From Meconema thalassinum (lineage: Eukaryota; Arthropoda; Insecta; Orthoptera; Tettigoniidae): a stretch of DNA of 64,000 nt. Under the pieces are notes generated by a model. The model saw nothing but the letters and a program-made list of their open reading frames with translations, was not told the origin of the DNA and did no database searches. Both the position numbers and the translations under genes were made by a program. Numbering within the stretch: the first letter of the stretch is position 1; every line of letters begins with the position of its first letter. The DNA is taken from NCBI GenBank assembly GCA_946902985.2, contig OX336389.2:1013793441-1013857440 (forward strand), in the 5' to 3' direction. Positions 33,275 through 44,899 of this stretch are shown here, piece by piece.

Positions 33275-36200
33275 TGAACCCGAGGGGGTCATGCTGACTG
33301 ATATCGAACGTGGATCTCAGAGACTGTGATCTCAGAATAAAGGTTCCACCAGGGAACGAACCCGAGGTCTGTTGAGGGAGTTTCATTGTAAAAAGCCCTA
33401 GAGGAAAGTATATATGTAATCACTGGTGTGATTTCAGTTGATAATGACATTATTTATGAAAATAATGCAGGGAAAAGGAGCGGAATACAGCATTATTGGA
33501 CTACTTGGAGTAGGCTATGCTGGACTTGGAACGCAGAAGTAGAGAGTTTGACGTTTTACTAATAGGCCCAGAATAGTAGGAGGAGACTCTTGGAGCCGTG
33601 TCAATCTCGCTGACCAAGTTATGTCGTCTGGAAGAGGTTGGGGAGTTGAATAATGACTCAGTTTTTCCCCGACGGAGAATAGGACTGAGAAGAGTGGGGA
33701 GAGATCCCAAGGAAAATCATTGATTACTCGGGATTGGAGTAACGCAATGACATGAGAGTTGCACACAGGTGAATCTTTAGCCAGGAGGCTAATTTTAGAG
33801 CCTTTAATCTGCGAAATTGACGCATATTTAATGGAGTGCGGAAGGACATAAGACTATGGATGTTCGCGGCTGGGTTTGACGATGTCGCCAGGGATTCCCA
33901 CAGAAACCGCGTCCCCACGCTATGGAGAAAACAATTAATATTAATTAATTGGCCGATCGATCCTTCAGCACGCAGATAGTCCTGGGATCAGTGAAGAAAA
34001 AGGAACCCGATGAGCATGGTTTCGAGACAAGAATCATGCTGGGAGAAGAGTCGAGATAGCGCGGGAAAATTTAGCTCTACTTTTTGTGTGAAACTAATAT
34101 AAGGGAGTCGACCCTAGTCAGAACACAGTTTGTCAGACAGTCGGAGACAGTTGTTGAGGCGGAACGTATGTCGGTACGGCTCAGGAAAGGACGCTCAAAC
34201 AAAGGTTTGAACATTTGAGTGTTAACCTTTATATTCACCGCACATCGTAATGCACCAAGTGAGAAGATAATAATGTATAGTCAGGAATTAATAAGAAGTA
34301 CGGTAATCAACGAACTTTATTGTGTGAAATGTGTATTACCGAAGGCAAGGAAGGAGGCCCGGACTTCGACTGGGGAAGCCGCGCAGTAAAACTTTTAGAA
34401 AGCTTTTATTAATGACAGTCGTGCTGCATGTGTAGTCAGCAGTACGAACAGTGGTTTGTGTTCACATAGAAAGCACCGTGTGAGATAAGTTGCAGAACTA
34501 TTGAAAGTAATAATCTGTGTAAAAATTATGTACAGTGTTAAGCGCAATGTATAATATATTGACTGGTTATACATGTCTAATTACGCTGGAATGCGCTGGG
34601 AGAAACTTTACGAAGCATTTGGTAATGTCTTAAGAATACCAAATAGCAACGCTCAGGACGGAAGTGAGCATATTTATGCAAAGCAGGAAGTTTACCGTAG
34701 GATTATTGATAGACTGTTGGTGAATTCCGGGGGCAGATGAACCAGACTTTCAATCAGGAGTTGGTAGGAGCACGGAAGATGCCGTCGACACCTGCAATTT
34801 TGATATTTTTGCCGGGGAATTTCAACCAATGAAAAGTGTAAAAAGTGACGTGTGTTATGTGTAAATAATATGTGAAATATCTTGTAAATTAATGGTTTAA
34901 TAAGTGTTATAAAGTGTCATGTGTTTTGGAAGCAATAGCTTCTTTATGGAAATGCAAAGTGCCGTGTGGTTAGTGGAAGAAATGCATCATAAAATGTGTG
35001 TATTCAAGATGCAAATGTCGCTCTAAATCTGCATATGGCAGGCGACCCGGAAGGATATGAGTGGTTGGAGCCACCATGATGAGCTTATATATGTGAGTAC
35101 CCCACAAATTATGTTGGTGTAGAAGTACAGGCCACTGCATGTAATGTGATTTCAGAGTTATAAAGATGCCAGTAAGAACCAGTATTAGGAGATAGACCCT
35201 CCAGGTTTAATCATTATTGTGTTGATTTTAGTAGAGTTGAGATGTTATTTTGCATCAGTGAGTGGATTAATCGTTACCACTCTTATTAAAAATGGCAAAT
35301 CAGTTATGTAAACGTAACGTAACGAGCACGGTTGTTCGGATTTTAAGATGGTTAAATTGTGTTCGGATTTTGGTAATTTATGTCAGTGAGAATAATAATA
35401 ATAATAATGAATAATAAAAGGTATGAATGAATGCATCAGGCAAAATGTGGTAAGCAAGAAATATTTACGCTAATGGGAAGACTTATCGATCTAAGCAGTA
35501 AGATTATACAGTAAGATTACGTTAAGGGATTAAGAAAAGAGTTTTATATCAGAATATATTGTATTAATGGGAATATAATTATGCCAGTAAATGGAAGAGC
35601 TTTCTAGTGAATTGAATTTGCAACTTGAGTAAAAGCTTATAGAGTAATTGATAGATTTCTCTTAATAATTATAGGACGACGGTCATAACATTAGGTCGGG
35701 AACCAGATAGTCTATTCGACGTATGAAATCTCGTATGCCGTGGGCATAGTGGGATATGTGCTTTGTGCCAGAGTGTAATTAGTGATGGACCCTAACTCTG
35801 ATGATGGATATGGAATGTTCCGGGTTCGAATCCCGTGATAGGTGAGAGGAAAATGATGGACATCTCTGCACTCTATCTGATCGCCCGAGAACTTATTATT
35901 GAGTGATTCGGCTCGTTGAAGCGAATCTTATGACGGCAGCATGTGTGGCTGACCGCAGCATTTATTTAAGATACCGGTTACCTACTAGACCAATGTTTTA
36001 TGAATCTCGTGCCTTCATGTTGAAATGGGCCGATTTGGTGCCAGTTATTATTATCCTCAGGGTAGGAATAAATGTTAAAGCTCATCCAGTACCTATTTGC
36101 ATAATACTCAGTTTAAATCCATTGGGATATGTGCGTCACTGGGACCACGGTATTTGTCTTGTAAAATCTTATACTGCTTGGGGAGAAAGCCATGAGACAG

Positions 36201-37187
36201 GAAGCGATGGTCGAGGTAATGTTGGAACCTCACACTTCTATTGTATACAGGCCGCTCGGAAGAGTGTTGGGCCGTCAAGCGAACCGTGAAAGAAGGTTTA
36301 AAAAGGGCAGATTTTAGACCCTAGTTGTAGTGTGAAATGAAACATTGTTATATTGAGTAATGAAGTCATGTGGTTTAAGAACACATTGATAATTATAGAT
36401 CACCCTGATGGTTCATGATTTTAGCAATCTAACGAATGGTTAGACGTTGCATTTGTACTGTCACTGACAACTTTTTCAGAAGTTGGTTACTCGACGCCAC
36501 AAGCTACGCGCGCAAGGGTAGTTTAATTGTACCATCCGACACAGCAATAACTAACGTTTTAAGACGAAATCACAACGGCATGCAGTGGACCTATATATAA
36601 ATAGAGGAAGTGTAGGGGTAGCTTACATAATTATGGAGTTGCACGTAGACTGCTGTGCAATACCTGAATAGGCTAATGCATGTAAAGCATTTGGTGGGAA
36701 GAGAAAGATCAAACACACACGGTACACATAATTGTCAAAATTAAGACGAGGTTTAAGGAATAAGTAATTTTGTGAAATTAAAGAAGTCACATTGGATGAC
36801 AGTAGAACTAAAGTACAGTTTGTTTCTGAAGTTGTATGTGCATCAGCGCACTAGAGTATATTGTGAAGTTGATATAAGGGTAAAGGTTTGAGTTATGATA
36901 TGATTTTATTATGATAATATTATGTTGATATTAGTGGATTGTGGAAGTAATTTTGGTTTGATTTTGTTTTATGGTTGTGGGGATTGTTTTGTTTGTTTGA
37001 AGCCATGATTTTATTACTGAATTTAAGTTTTAGAATAGAGTTGTGCCTTATCATTGTAGAGTTGATACCTTTTAGCCTCAAATCCAAAATATGCAACTCC
37101 TCAGTGGGGGGAACGGTACACGCCCGAGTCCTGACGCTAGCTGGAGGCGGAGGCATATTTTCCATCGAGATTACTCACATGGGTACA
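33275..37187 (+). repeat. 3' LTR of gypsy-1 (3913 bp)
   Basis: Near-identical to the 5' LTR, with scattered substitutions and a few small indels such as a 3-base difference near 36230. It carries the same TATA-like box (34098-34103) and B box (about 35821-35835). Confidence 0.95.
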
Positions 37188-38590
37188 ATACTTAGTTAAT
37201 AATACTCTTACACCATAAAAATCAGTTTGATTGCTTAAATAGTCTCGGAACAAGATTCGAACTTGAGTGTCATCTAAACAATTGTAATATGGAACTTTCA
37301 AAACCATTATTCCACCCGTTTAAGAAATCTTGCTGTTACAAACAGTTCGCTAAGTTCATTCACCACATCTACAATAATCTAGTTTCATAATTTTGTGTTA
37401 AGGACCAATAATTAACTCATGAAAACTATAACCCTAATATACTCATGTACAATAGGGTTCAAACTGTTAGGATACTCAAAAAATACATAGTTTCGTATGT
37501 ATTGTGAACTGGTGAAATATTGTATGGAGGCCATGTTGGATTCTTTCATATATAGGTTATAGAATTATTATGCCAGCAGACGAATATTCTAATGATAGTC
37601 CATTATACCAACCTCCATTTCTATTGCTAGATTAGGACACGAGAAATGAAAACGAGATTTTTAAAATTTGCACAGCCGCCACACAAACTTCCATTAAATT
37701 ATATGTCAATATATTAAGGCTTGTATGAAGATATGCCGTGCCGAGTTTCACAGCGCTCGGATGAGTAATTCACGAAAATAATGTCTTTTAATATATAATT
37801 TTCGCGTCGCCGCAATGATGGCTATGCGCTCATCAGGTTATTGAAAGTCTCGCAGGTGAACGTATGTTAACAGTACCTATCTATCATCACACACAATTTC
37901 AGTTTGATTTCTCTAATAGATTCGTAGATATTGAGAACCGTCTAAATATTACGGATGGTCACCATGTTGGATTGTTTTATACATACAGTAGGCCATAGAG
38001 TTAAGTACCATTCGATGAAGATAATTGCTTAGATTCATTGTTCAAATGTTCACTTCGATCACATGATTAAGAAACAAAAATATAAATTTAATTTTAAAAT
38101 TTCGCACAGCCACCATCTTGAGGTTATGAAAAAAATTGAACTAAATTGGATGCGAGTAGATTAAATCATGTATAAAAATTTACCGTACCCTGTTTCAATG
38201 CGCTCATATGATGAAATCGCGAGAAATTTCCATTTTAATATTTTAAATTCGCATGGCCGCCACGTTGGTTTTGTACTTACCAGGTTTTCTTAAGTCACAT
38301 AGGTGAACTTATAGTACTACCCTTCATCAGTGCACAAAATTTCAGGGTGATATCTGTATTAGTGTCGGAATATAGAGTGTCGGTGAAATATTTCGCGTGG
38401 CCGCCATGTTAGTTTGATGAAACGTATTGAAATTTGAAAAGCACGGTCGAGGTCGGACAAGTAGCAGTATGTCCTTACCGAGATTCATACCAATCAATTC
38501 TCACACACACATACACGGACAAAAGGTGATCTCATAAGCCTAATTTTCCATAAAATCAAAATAGGCTAAAAAGGGTAGTCTATTCTATGA
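37188..38590 (-). repeat. ~430-bp tandem modules ending in microsatellite and hairpin
   Basis: Continuation of the array cut by gypsy-1, in minus orientation. Modules carry GGCCATGTTGGATT-type blocks at about 37541, 37967 and 38404. The right end holds CACACACACATACACGGACA (about 38502-38521) and a hairpin GCCTAATTTTCC ... AAAATAGGCTA (38538-38572), mirroring 15001-15061. The sequence just right of the LTR (TCAGTTTGATTGCTT) matches the module sequence that should follow the left fragment. Confidence 0.75.
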
Positions 38591-38762
38591 TGTTGTATTA
38601 TAGAATTGCGATCTATATATGGATATCATGCATGTGTAAATAGTTAAGTGACACAGCAATATAATAAAATTAGAGCATACCCACTGATTTCTAATAAGAT
38701 TATGAGCACTTATCTGTTAGAGTAACCTATTTAAGCACAGACATCACAATTGGCACTATTAC

Positions 38763-38763
38763 T

Positions 38764-38815
<52 letters not shown>
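38763..38815. repeat. ATT microsatellite
   Basis: About 17 uninterrupted ATT units. Confidence 0.95.
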
Positions 38816-38817
<2 letters not shown>

Positions 38818-39359
38818 TTTATTTTTGGTAGTAATGGTGTATTAAAATAGAAAAAACTTAATTGAAATTTAACCATCTATTATGTAAACGATACTTGCAG
38901 ACATGTTATTGATAAGATCATTTTTAATTCGCCTTCTTCAATCGGCTCGAATGAGATGGAATGTATATTTGATGTTTTAATAGTGAAATGACAATATTCC
39001 TAATTTATATGGTTGCATAGTGCTTTGACAAGAAAATCTTTGAAGTATTTTATCTTAAAGTATAATTTATGGGGAGGGCCCCATGCTGCATTGTTATTAA
39101 AGCGTTTCACATAGACAGACCATGAGACAAGGTAAAGGCAGATGGTGGAATAACAGTAGGCGGTAAGCCGAAGCCTATCACAAACCGTGAATAACAAATA
39201 TCCTCTTAGCATAATTTCGAATTTTGTAAAAAAAAAAAAAAATATATGATAGTAGACCTGAGATCTACACGGACAAATGTCCGTGTAATTGTTTAGGTAT
39301 GTATGTATGTATGTATGTGTGTACAGTATGTATGTATGTATATATGTATGCATGTAGCC
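38816..39359. other. repeat boundary with A-run and GTAT microsatellite
   Basis: An A run at 39228-39241 and a palindrome ACACGGACA-AATG-TCCGTGT (39268-39287) precede a GTAT microsatellite (39296-39352). These look like the starting end of the next module array. The long minus frame 39000-39716 crosses this low-complexity DNA and is rejected as a gene. Confidence 0.6.
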
Positions 39360-40249
39360 TATATTTGTATGTTCCCCTATCAATTCCCAAATGACGAAAC
39401 CGAATTGAATCAAATTTGGTATAGAGGTAGCCCTAGTAAAGGCCATCTTAACGATAGCAAGATGGCGGCCACCTGACTGTTCAAAGCTTAAATCCAATAT
39501 TACGACTAAACTAATCATCGGATCTCTACCAATCTTCGGAACACAACCCTTCATGTGGGAAGCGTCTGAGGTCCAAGCTATAAGGTTTGAATTATTTGAA
39601 GTTGGCGGGCGCGGAATCATGCAAGTTAATATTATAATCCGTAAGGTATGATCTAATGAATCAACACTCACAGTACTTGATTCAAGTAGTTTCATATAAG
39701 GACCCTCTGTTACCAACGTGATGACTATATAAGTATTAGAACATTAAAATCGACAATCCATCATTTAATTGTGTAATTAAGATGAATCTTGACAATATGA
39801 CTATATGAGAGTAAATATTGCGCGCAGCCACCCTCTTGAAATTATAAAATATAAAAATCAATAACTCTCAACTTCAAGAGCTACAGGAATGACAATTAGT
39901 GTTCAGGCCATATATGTGATCTTGTATGGGCGAAGCAAAAAAAAATAGACTCTATACATTCAAGATGGGGCTGTACGAAGTATTAGAACATTAAAATCGA
40001 CAATCCAGAATTTAATTGTGTAATTAAGTCGAAACTTGACAATAGATGAGTTTCATATGAGCGTTGGACAAAAGATCATCACACTGAATATAGCGCACAG
40101 CGGCCATCTTGAAGTTTCAAAATAAACCAATAAAACTCTCAGAATCTTTGAACTAAAATAACATGTAGTAAGAAGGTACAACCTTCGTTCACAGCAAAAT
40201 AACAGTGACTTCATACAGTCAAGATGGCGGCTAGGTTTACTATTATAAT
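39360..40249 (+). repeat. ~250-bp tandem-module array, part 1
   Basis: Modules repeat GTATTAGAACATTAAAATCG and AATTGTGTAATTAAG (39731 and 39979) and CA(A/G)GATGG(C/G)GGCTG-type blocks with a period of about 244-256 bp. The array is cut at 40249 by hAT-2 and continues at 42786, 46690 and 48026. It is related in style to the 420-bp modules (gcggccatcttga blocks) but distinct in sequence. Confidence 0.7.
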
Positions 40250-40619
40250 TAGAGCTGGGATTTTTATGTAGTATCAAGTGGTAAAAATTGTACATAAATA
40301 TGTAACAAAAAGCATCAAAATATGTAGAATGGGCAAAATATGTAAAATCACATATGTGATATAAACTTACCATTCTGTCAGTTACAAGTTACAACACACA
40401 AAACACAATTTATTATATCAAAGTCTGTGGCACAAGGAACAATAAATATTTCATGTTCTCTGGAGTCATATAGCAATATATCACACGCATAATCAATGCA
40501 AACTTATCATTATTTTACTTTCAACACTCGAAGCACGTTTACACATTAAGTTTTGCAGCACAGTTAAAAATTATGTATTTTTTGATGTTCACTGGGGTCA
40601 TTGAAGACGTTTGTCACTC

Positions 40620-42060
40620 AGTATATTTTTAGCCTACTTTTTACATTTTGCAAAAATGAGGAAAGAGTAGACTTATGAGATCGGGCAAATGTGTGTCTGT
40701 CTGTCTCTCCTTCTGTCTGTCTGTCTGTCTGGCTGGCTGTGTGTGTGTTCCCCCCTATCAACTCCTAAACGGCTGCAGCAATCGAAACAAAATTTGGTAG
40801 GTATAAAGATCTATACATGAATATCTCACGGCCATATTTGAAAATGATGTCAGTGCTACCAACTGCTGAAAAATTGCAATTGAAATTTGAGCTCCATGTT
40901 GGATATCTTGGAAGGTATGATTGGGAACTGTTTCAAAATTTGCACACCTATAGATAATAATATTGCAGTTTAATTTCCAGGAGGCCATACATGGCAGTGT
41001 TGCCAAAATGATTATAAGCCTGCTGAAAGGTCCAATTTTTAAATGCATATAACTTCTACACTATCAATTGGATTTCAACCAAATTTCGTATGTGCTATGT
41101 GTACATAAACTGATATGACAGCGTATTCTTAAGAGCCACCAGAGCTGCCAACTGTTAATAAATGCTCTCATTTTTTTAATCCAAATACCCATATATCAGA
41201 AAGTATGCAAGCCGACAGCTTTCAACCAAATTTCGTGTGTGCTATACTGTCTCTATTTTTGTTAACCTAATATCAATATATCAGAAAGTATGCAAGCCAA
41301 TAGCTCTAAAATTTGCACACGTATAGTACCTGGCATTCTAGATTAATTTGGAGTAACTAACATTCTATATTAATTTGGAGTAACGTATATACGTCAGTGC
41401 TACCAACATGATTCTAAGCCTGCTGAGAGGTCCAACTTTAAATACATGTAACTTCTATACTATCATTTGGATTTCAACCAAATTTCGTGTGTGCTATGTG
41501 TCCATAACAGATATGACTATGCCGATTCTTAAGAGTAACCAGGGCTGCCAACTGTTAATAAATACTGTCTCTATTTTTGTTAACCTAATATCAATATATC
41601 AGAAAGTATGCAGGCCAATAGCTCTAAACTTTGCACACGTAAAGTACCTGGCATTCTAGATTAATTTGGAGTAACTAATATAGGCCTACGCCAGTGCTGC
41701 CAACATGATTCTAAGCCTGCTGATAGGTCCAATTTTAAAATGCATTTAACTTCTATACTAACTAATGGATTTCATTCAAAATTGACAAAACAATAGATCA
41801 TATTATTTCAGATTATTTCTGACCAATACTTGTATGTCATTTTTGCCAACATGATTTTACGCGCGCTGTTAGATCCAATGTTTAACGGCATGTAACGTCC
41901 ATGTTATCCATTGGACTTCAACAAAATTTTGTATTCTGTACCTTAAGAGATGGAACTAAGAATATATTCAGTCACCATGGCTGCCAACTCTAGTTCTCTA
42001 TTGGGCTACATTAAGCCAGGTATACAGTATTTCGAACTAATTAGAAATTTCGATATTACC
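40620..42060 (+). repeat. hairpin + TCTG microsatellite + ~300-bp modules inside hAT-2
   Basis: Starts with a hairpin-like TTTTTAGCCTACTTTTTAC ... GTAGACTTATGAGAT (40627-40681), then a TCTG microsatellite (40690-40735). Modules follow with (G/C)CAGTG(C/T)TGCCAACATGATT at about 40994, 41398, 41694 and 41845. Other shared blocks are TTCGTGTGTGCTAT and ATATCAGAAAGTATGCA. The start matches 63467-63540. It appears to be a separate insertion that split hAT-2. Confidence 0.7.
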
Positions 42061-42099
42061 AACTTAATTTCGTCATTATTCTAGATAGATCCATATATA

Positions 42100-42620
42100 T
42101 TAATCATTGGCATGAATCTTAAATTTTAAGATAAGTAGGCTCTTTAGTTCGTCACGGAACTTCTTGTTATATGCAGAGAAAGATCTTTCAACTTCACTTG
42201 ATGTAACCGGGGCAAATTTCAGGAGAGGGAGTTTTGATGTAGAAATGACCTCGGGTGGATAAACACCGTCTCCTCTTAGGATTTGGCACACGCTGTGAAA
42301 TGTTGAATAACCAGGATTACCCTTCAAAACATTTTGCAATTTATTCAATACACTTGCGCCAGTTCCCCCATGCAGAGCACTTAGTTTTTTAATAGCATCC
42401 TCTATAACAGCAATAGAATCTTACAGTGGCAGTCTTGATGTTTCTAGACGTTTGATGCTTTCTGGAAGCCAGCAGAATTTGCTGCTGATGAAGGCAATTG
42501 AGGAGACCACTTCAAAATCACTAAAATCAGTTTGTGATTCACAAAGGCATACATCACTTTCAGTATCATAAGAAACTGCAGGTATTATAGCTTCTAGACG
42601 CTCACTATACCGTAGTGCTA
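42100..42620 (-). pseudogene. hAT-2 transposase C-terminal relic
   Basis: Minus strand, essentially one frame from about 42620 to 42100 with a stop at 42421-42423. It contains a helical block (SSKFCWLPESIKRLE) and the hAT dimerisation block APVTSSEVERSFSAYNKKF near 42150-42200, closely parallel to hAT-1 (SVDVERSFSAYK). The N-terminal zinc finger and first two catalytic aspartates are missing, probably lost when the tandem array entered or by deletion. It is non-functional. Confidence 0.88.
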
Positions 42621-42785
42621 AAATATGTAATTTTATGTAATTTCACTAAGAATATATAGAATACCTACAAATATATGTAAAATGAGGTTCAGTTATAATA
42701 ACCAGAGTGGTATGTGAAGATATATCGTTTCCCAGCATTAAATAGCAAGGGGAATAAATGTAATTACATACAAATCCCAGCCCTA

Positions 42786-42934
42786 ATTATAATACAGAAA
42801 TTAGTAACTCATGAAATAATTGCACAATTAAGACGAAACTTGGTAGGAGAGGAGTTTTAATAAAGAGGGCTCAACAGCGGCGGCCATCTTGAAAGTATAG
42901 GATATGATAATGATTAACTCAATGTATATTGAAG
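42786..42934 (+). repeat. ~250-bp tandem-module array, part 2
   Basis: Short continuation of the array after hAT-2 (CAATTAAGACGAAACTTG, GCGGCCATCTTGAAAG), ending at the LINE relic. Confidence 0.7.
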
Positions 42935-43796
42935 CTAAGGAGACTCCATCTCCCCCAAACTATTCAACTGTGTACTAGAAGATACGTTCAGAAAACTAAA
43001 ATGGGACAACAAGTACAGCATAAAGTAAGCGGGAGGAGACTGACACACCTATGATTTGCAGACGACATTTTGCTGTTTGCCAGATCGCACAGAGACCTAC
43101 AACTAATGCTGCTAGAGTTAAACATAGCCAGTAAAACAGTAAGACTGGCAAAGAACTACAGCAAAACAAAGCTAATGTCCAACAGGCCCCCAAACCCAAT
43201 CTCAGTAGATGAAAACGCACTTCAATACACTGTTGAAAACATTCACTTAGGCCAATTGATCGCTTAACACAAGAATGGACAAAGAAATAATTTAAAAAAA
43301 AACTCAAGCTTGGAAGGCCTTCTGGGGACTGACGTTCATACTGATCGATATATCATTAAACAGGAAACTCAGATTAGAGGCTCTCCACACATGCATCATT
43401 TCAGCATTGACTTATGCCTATCAGACTTGGTACTTAACGGACAAGCAAAAGAGAGCATTAGAAGTGTTCCAGAGGAGAATGGAGAGGAAAATCTTAGGCA
43501 TATCACTGAGTGATAGAGTTTCAATCAAGAGACTCCAAGAAATCACGTCTTCGGAGAACGTCGTGCAGCAGGTCACCTGAATTAAGTGGATATGAGCAGA
43601 GCACGTCACGAGGCTTAACCAGGGCATATGGGCGCAGTGAACAACCATGTGGGAACCATACACAGGCAGACCAAGAAGAAGAAGAAGAAGGGTGGATGAC
43701 TTCCGACAGTTAATAGGTACACACTGGTCTGGGACAGCAAGATGCAGAACGGATAGGAAGGAGTTAGAAAGACCGTGGTTCAAGTAAATGTGGGAA
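42935..43796 (+). pseudogene. RTE-type LINE reverse transcriptase relic
   Basis: Shuffled-frame remnant of an RTE-clade ORF: SPKLFNCVLEDTF (about 42950), FADDILLFA active site intact at about 43055-43080, a LELNIASKTVRLAKNYSKTK block, then a LEVFQRRMERKILGISLSD block (about 43462-43515), and a GRPRRRRRR-VDDFRQL tail (about 43665-43715). Frame changes occur at least near 43270 and 43460. It is 5' truncated. The Helitron at 43797 starts immediately afterwards, and the LINE's 3' tail probably continues at 46323. It differs from the younger RTE element at 48982. Confidence 0.82.
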
Positions 43797-44337
43797 TCTC
43801 TACTTAGTATAAAACAAAGTCCCCGATTCTTGGATGTCACGGGTAATCTCGAGAACCTCTGGATGGATTTTGATGCGGTTTTCACCATTCTGTAAATGAT
43901 ATTTCAAGGATGATTTCTGTAGAAAATAATTTATTTATGATCGAAAGGAAGCCGAGCAGAAACAATTTCAGTGAAAAAGTCGAAAAAAACCTGGCGTCCG
44001 AGCGCTTTGTAAGCTTACGCTTGGAAAACCGTTAAACATATCTAAATACTATGAGTGTAAGAATTGTTCAGCATGAAAAGATCTACAAAAACGTCCGCGA
44101 GAGCATATCTCTAACTTCAATACATCGCCCACTGTAAGTGTTTTTACCTTTTTTATTTCTTCCAACCATGTCCATTCAAATACTGAGGCGACAGTTGACG
44201 AGCTAGCTAAGGGCGAGTCTATCACCCCTGTTACAGCCTAACTAGCGGGCGAACCTATTACCCCAAATACAGCCAGTAGCAAACCGTCAAGTCGTGTTGA
44301 GTTAAGACTTCAGAGAAGGGTGGTTGTGTTTGGAGTT

Positions 44338-44690
44338 TCCCTGGAATTGCAACTCGGCTTTTCTTCATTTCGCCTGTGAACTTTCTGTTCCGAAAAATAC
44401 ACAGTCAAGTTAAGATTGGACTGAAGGGAGATTTGTGTTTCAAGCACCTCGCCATTCCCTGCAAGTGCTACTCTTCATTTCGCCTGTGAACTTTCCGTTC
44501 CGCAAAATACGCATTTAAGTTAAGATTGGACGGAAGGGGGATTTGTGTTTCATGCACCTCGCCATTACCCTGGAAGTGCAACTCGGCTTTTCATCATTTC
44601 GCCTGTGAACTTTTCGTTCCGCAAAATACACAGTCAATTTAAGATTGGACGGAAGGGGGATTTGTGTTTCATGCACCTCGCCATTCTTAC
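44338..44690. repeat. ~120-bp triple repeat inside the Helitron
   Basis: Three units at about 44338, 44456 and 44577, each with CATTTCGCCTGTGAACTTT, GTTAAGATTGGAC and CACCTCGCCATT. A shorter duplication (GGGCGA(G/A)(T)CTAT.ACCCC) precedes them near 44210-44265. Confidence 0.88.
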
Positions 44691-44749
44691 ATTACGTCCG
44701 ACAAGAATTCGCTATAATTAATAGTCCAGTCAGTGATTTTAAGCCACCA

Positions 44750-44896
44750 TGCCGAGATGTAAAACGGACATAGGTCATAGTTCATTGACATCGACAAAAG
44801 AGCGCTTGTCAAGTAACCATCAAATAGAGCAAAAAATAATTTCTCGATTGTCACAATTGTCCTTCAAACCGTTGCTCAAGAAGAACACCGTCTGAA
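44750..44896 (+). pseudogene. possible Helitron protein N-terminus
   Basis: ATG at about 44749 opens a 48-codon frame beginning MPRCKTDIGHSS that stops at 44894-44896, just before the helicase domain. A basic start like this is common in Helitron Rep-helicase proteins, so most of the N-terminal and Rep coding sequence may have been deleted between here and the helicase. Inference only. Confidence 0.4.
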
Positions 44897-44899
44897 CCA

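Larger units (their letters stand above)
22581..37187 (+). mobile_element. Ty3/gypsy LTR retrotransposon with 3.9-kb LTRs (gypsy-1)
   Basis: 14.6-kb element: 5' LTR 22581-26497, leader, gag 27198-29573, pol 29398-33192, purine tract, 3' LTR 33275-37187. A 4-bp target duplication ATAC lies at 22577-22580 and 37188-37191. LTRs start TGAACCCGAG and end GGGTACA. They look about 99% identical by eye, so the insertion is fairly recent, yet gag and pol contain four in-frame stops in total. Pol order protease-RT-RNaseH-integrase is Ty3/gypsy. No env frame lies between pol and the 3' LTR. The LTRs are far longer than the few hundred bases usual for insect gypsy elements. Confidence 0.96.
40250..42785 (-). 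mobile_element. hAT DNA transposon (hAT-2), decayed
   Basis: 14-bp inverted ends TAGAGCTGGGATTT (40250) and complement of TAGGGCTGGGATTT (42785), with a perfect 8-bp target duplication ATTATAAT at 40242-40249 and 42786-42793. The subterminal DNA is rich in TATGTAA/TATGTGAT motifs. It contains a minus-strand transposase relic (42100-42620) and, inserted in its left half, a foreign tandem array (40620-42060). The TIR resembles that of hAT-1 (12 of 14 bases). Confidence 0.93.

Noticed and set aside
39000..39716. 238-codon minus-strand open frame
   Set aside because: It crosses a GTAT microsatellite, an A run and module repeats, giving HTYIHTYI and FFFFFF stretches; a chance frame in repeat DNA.
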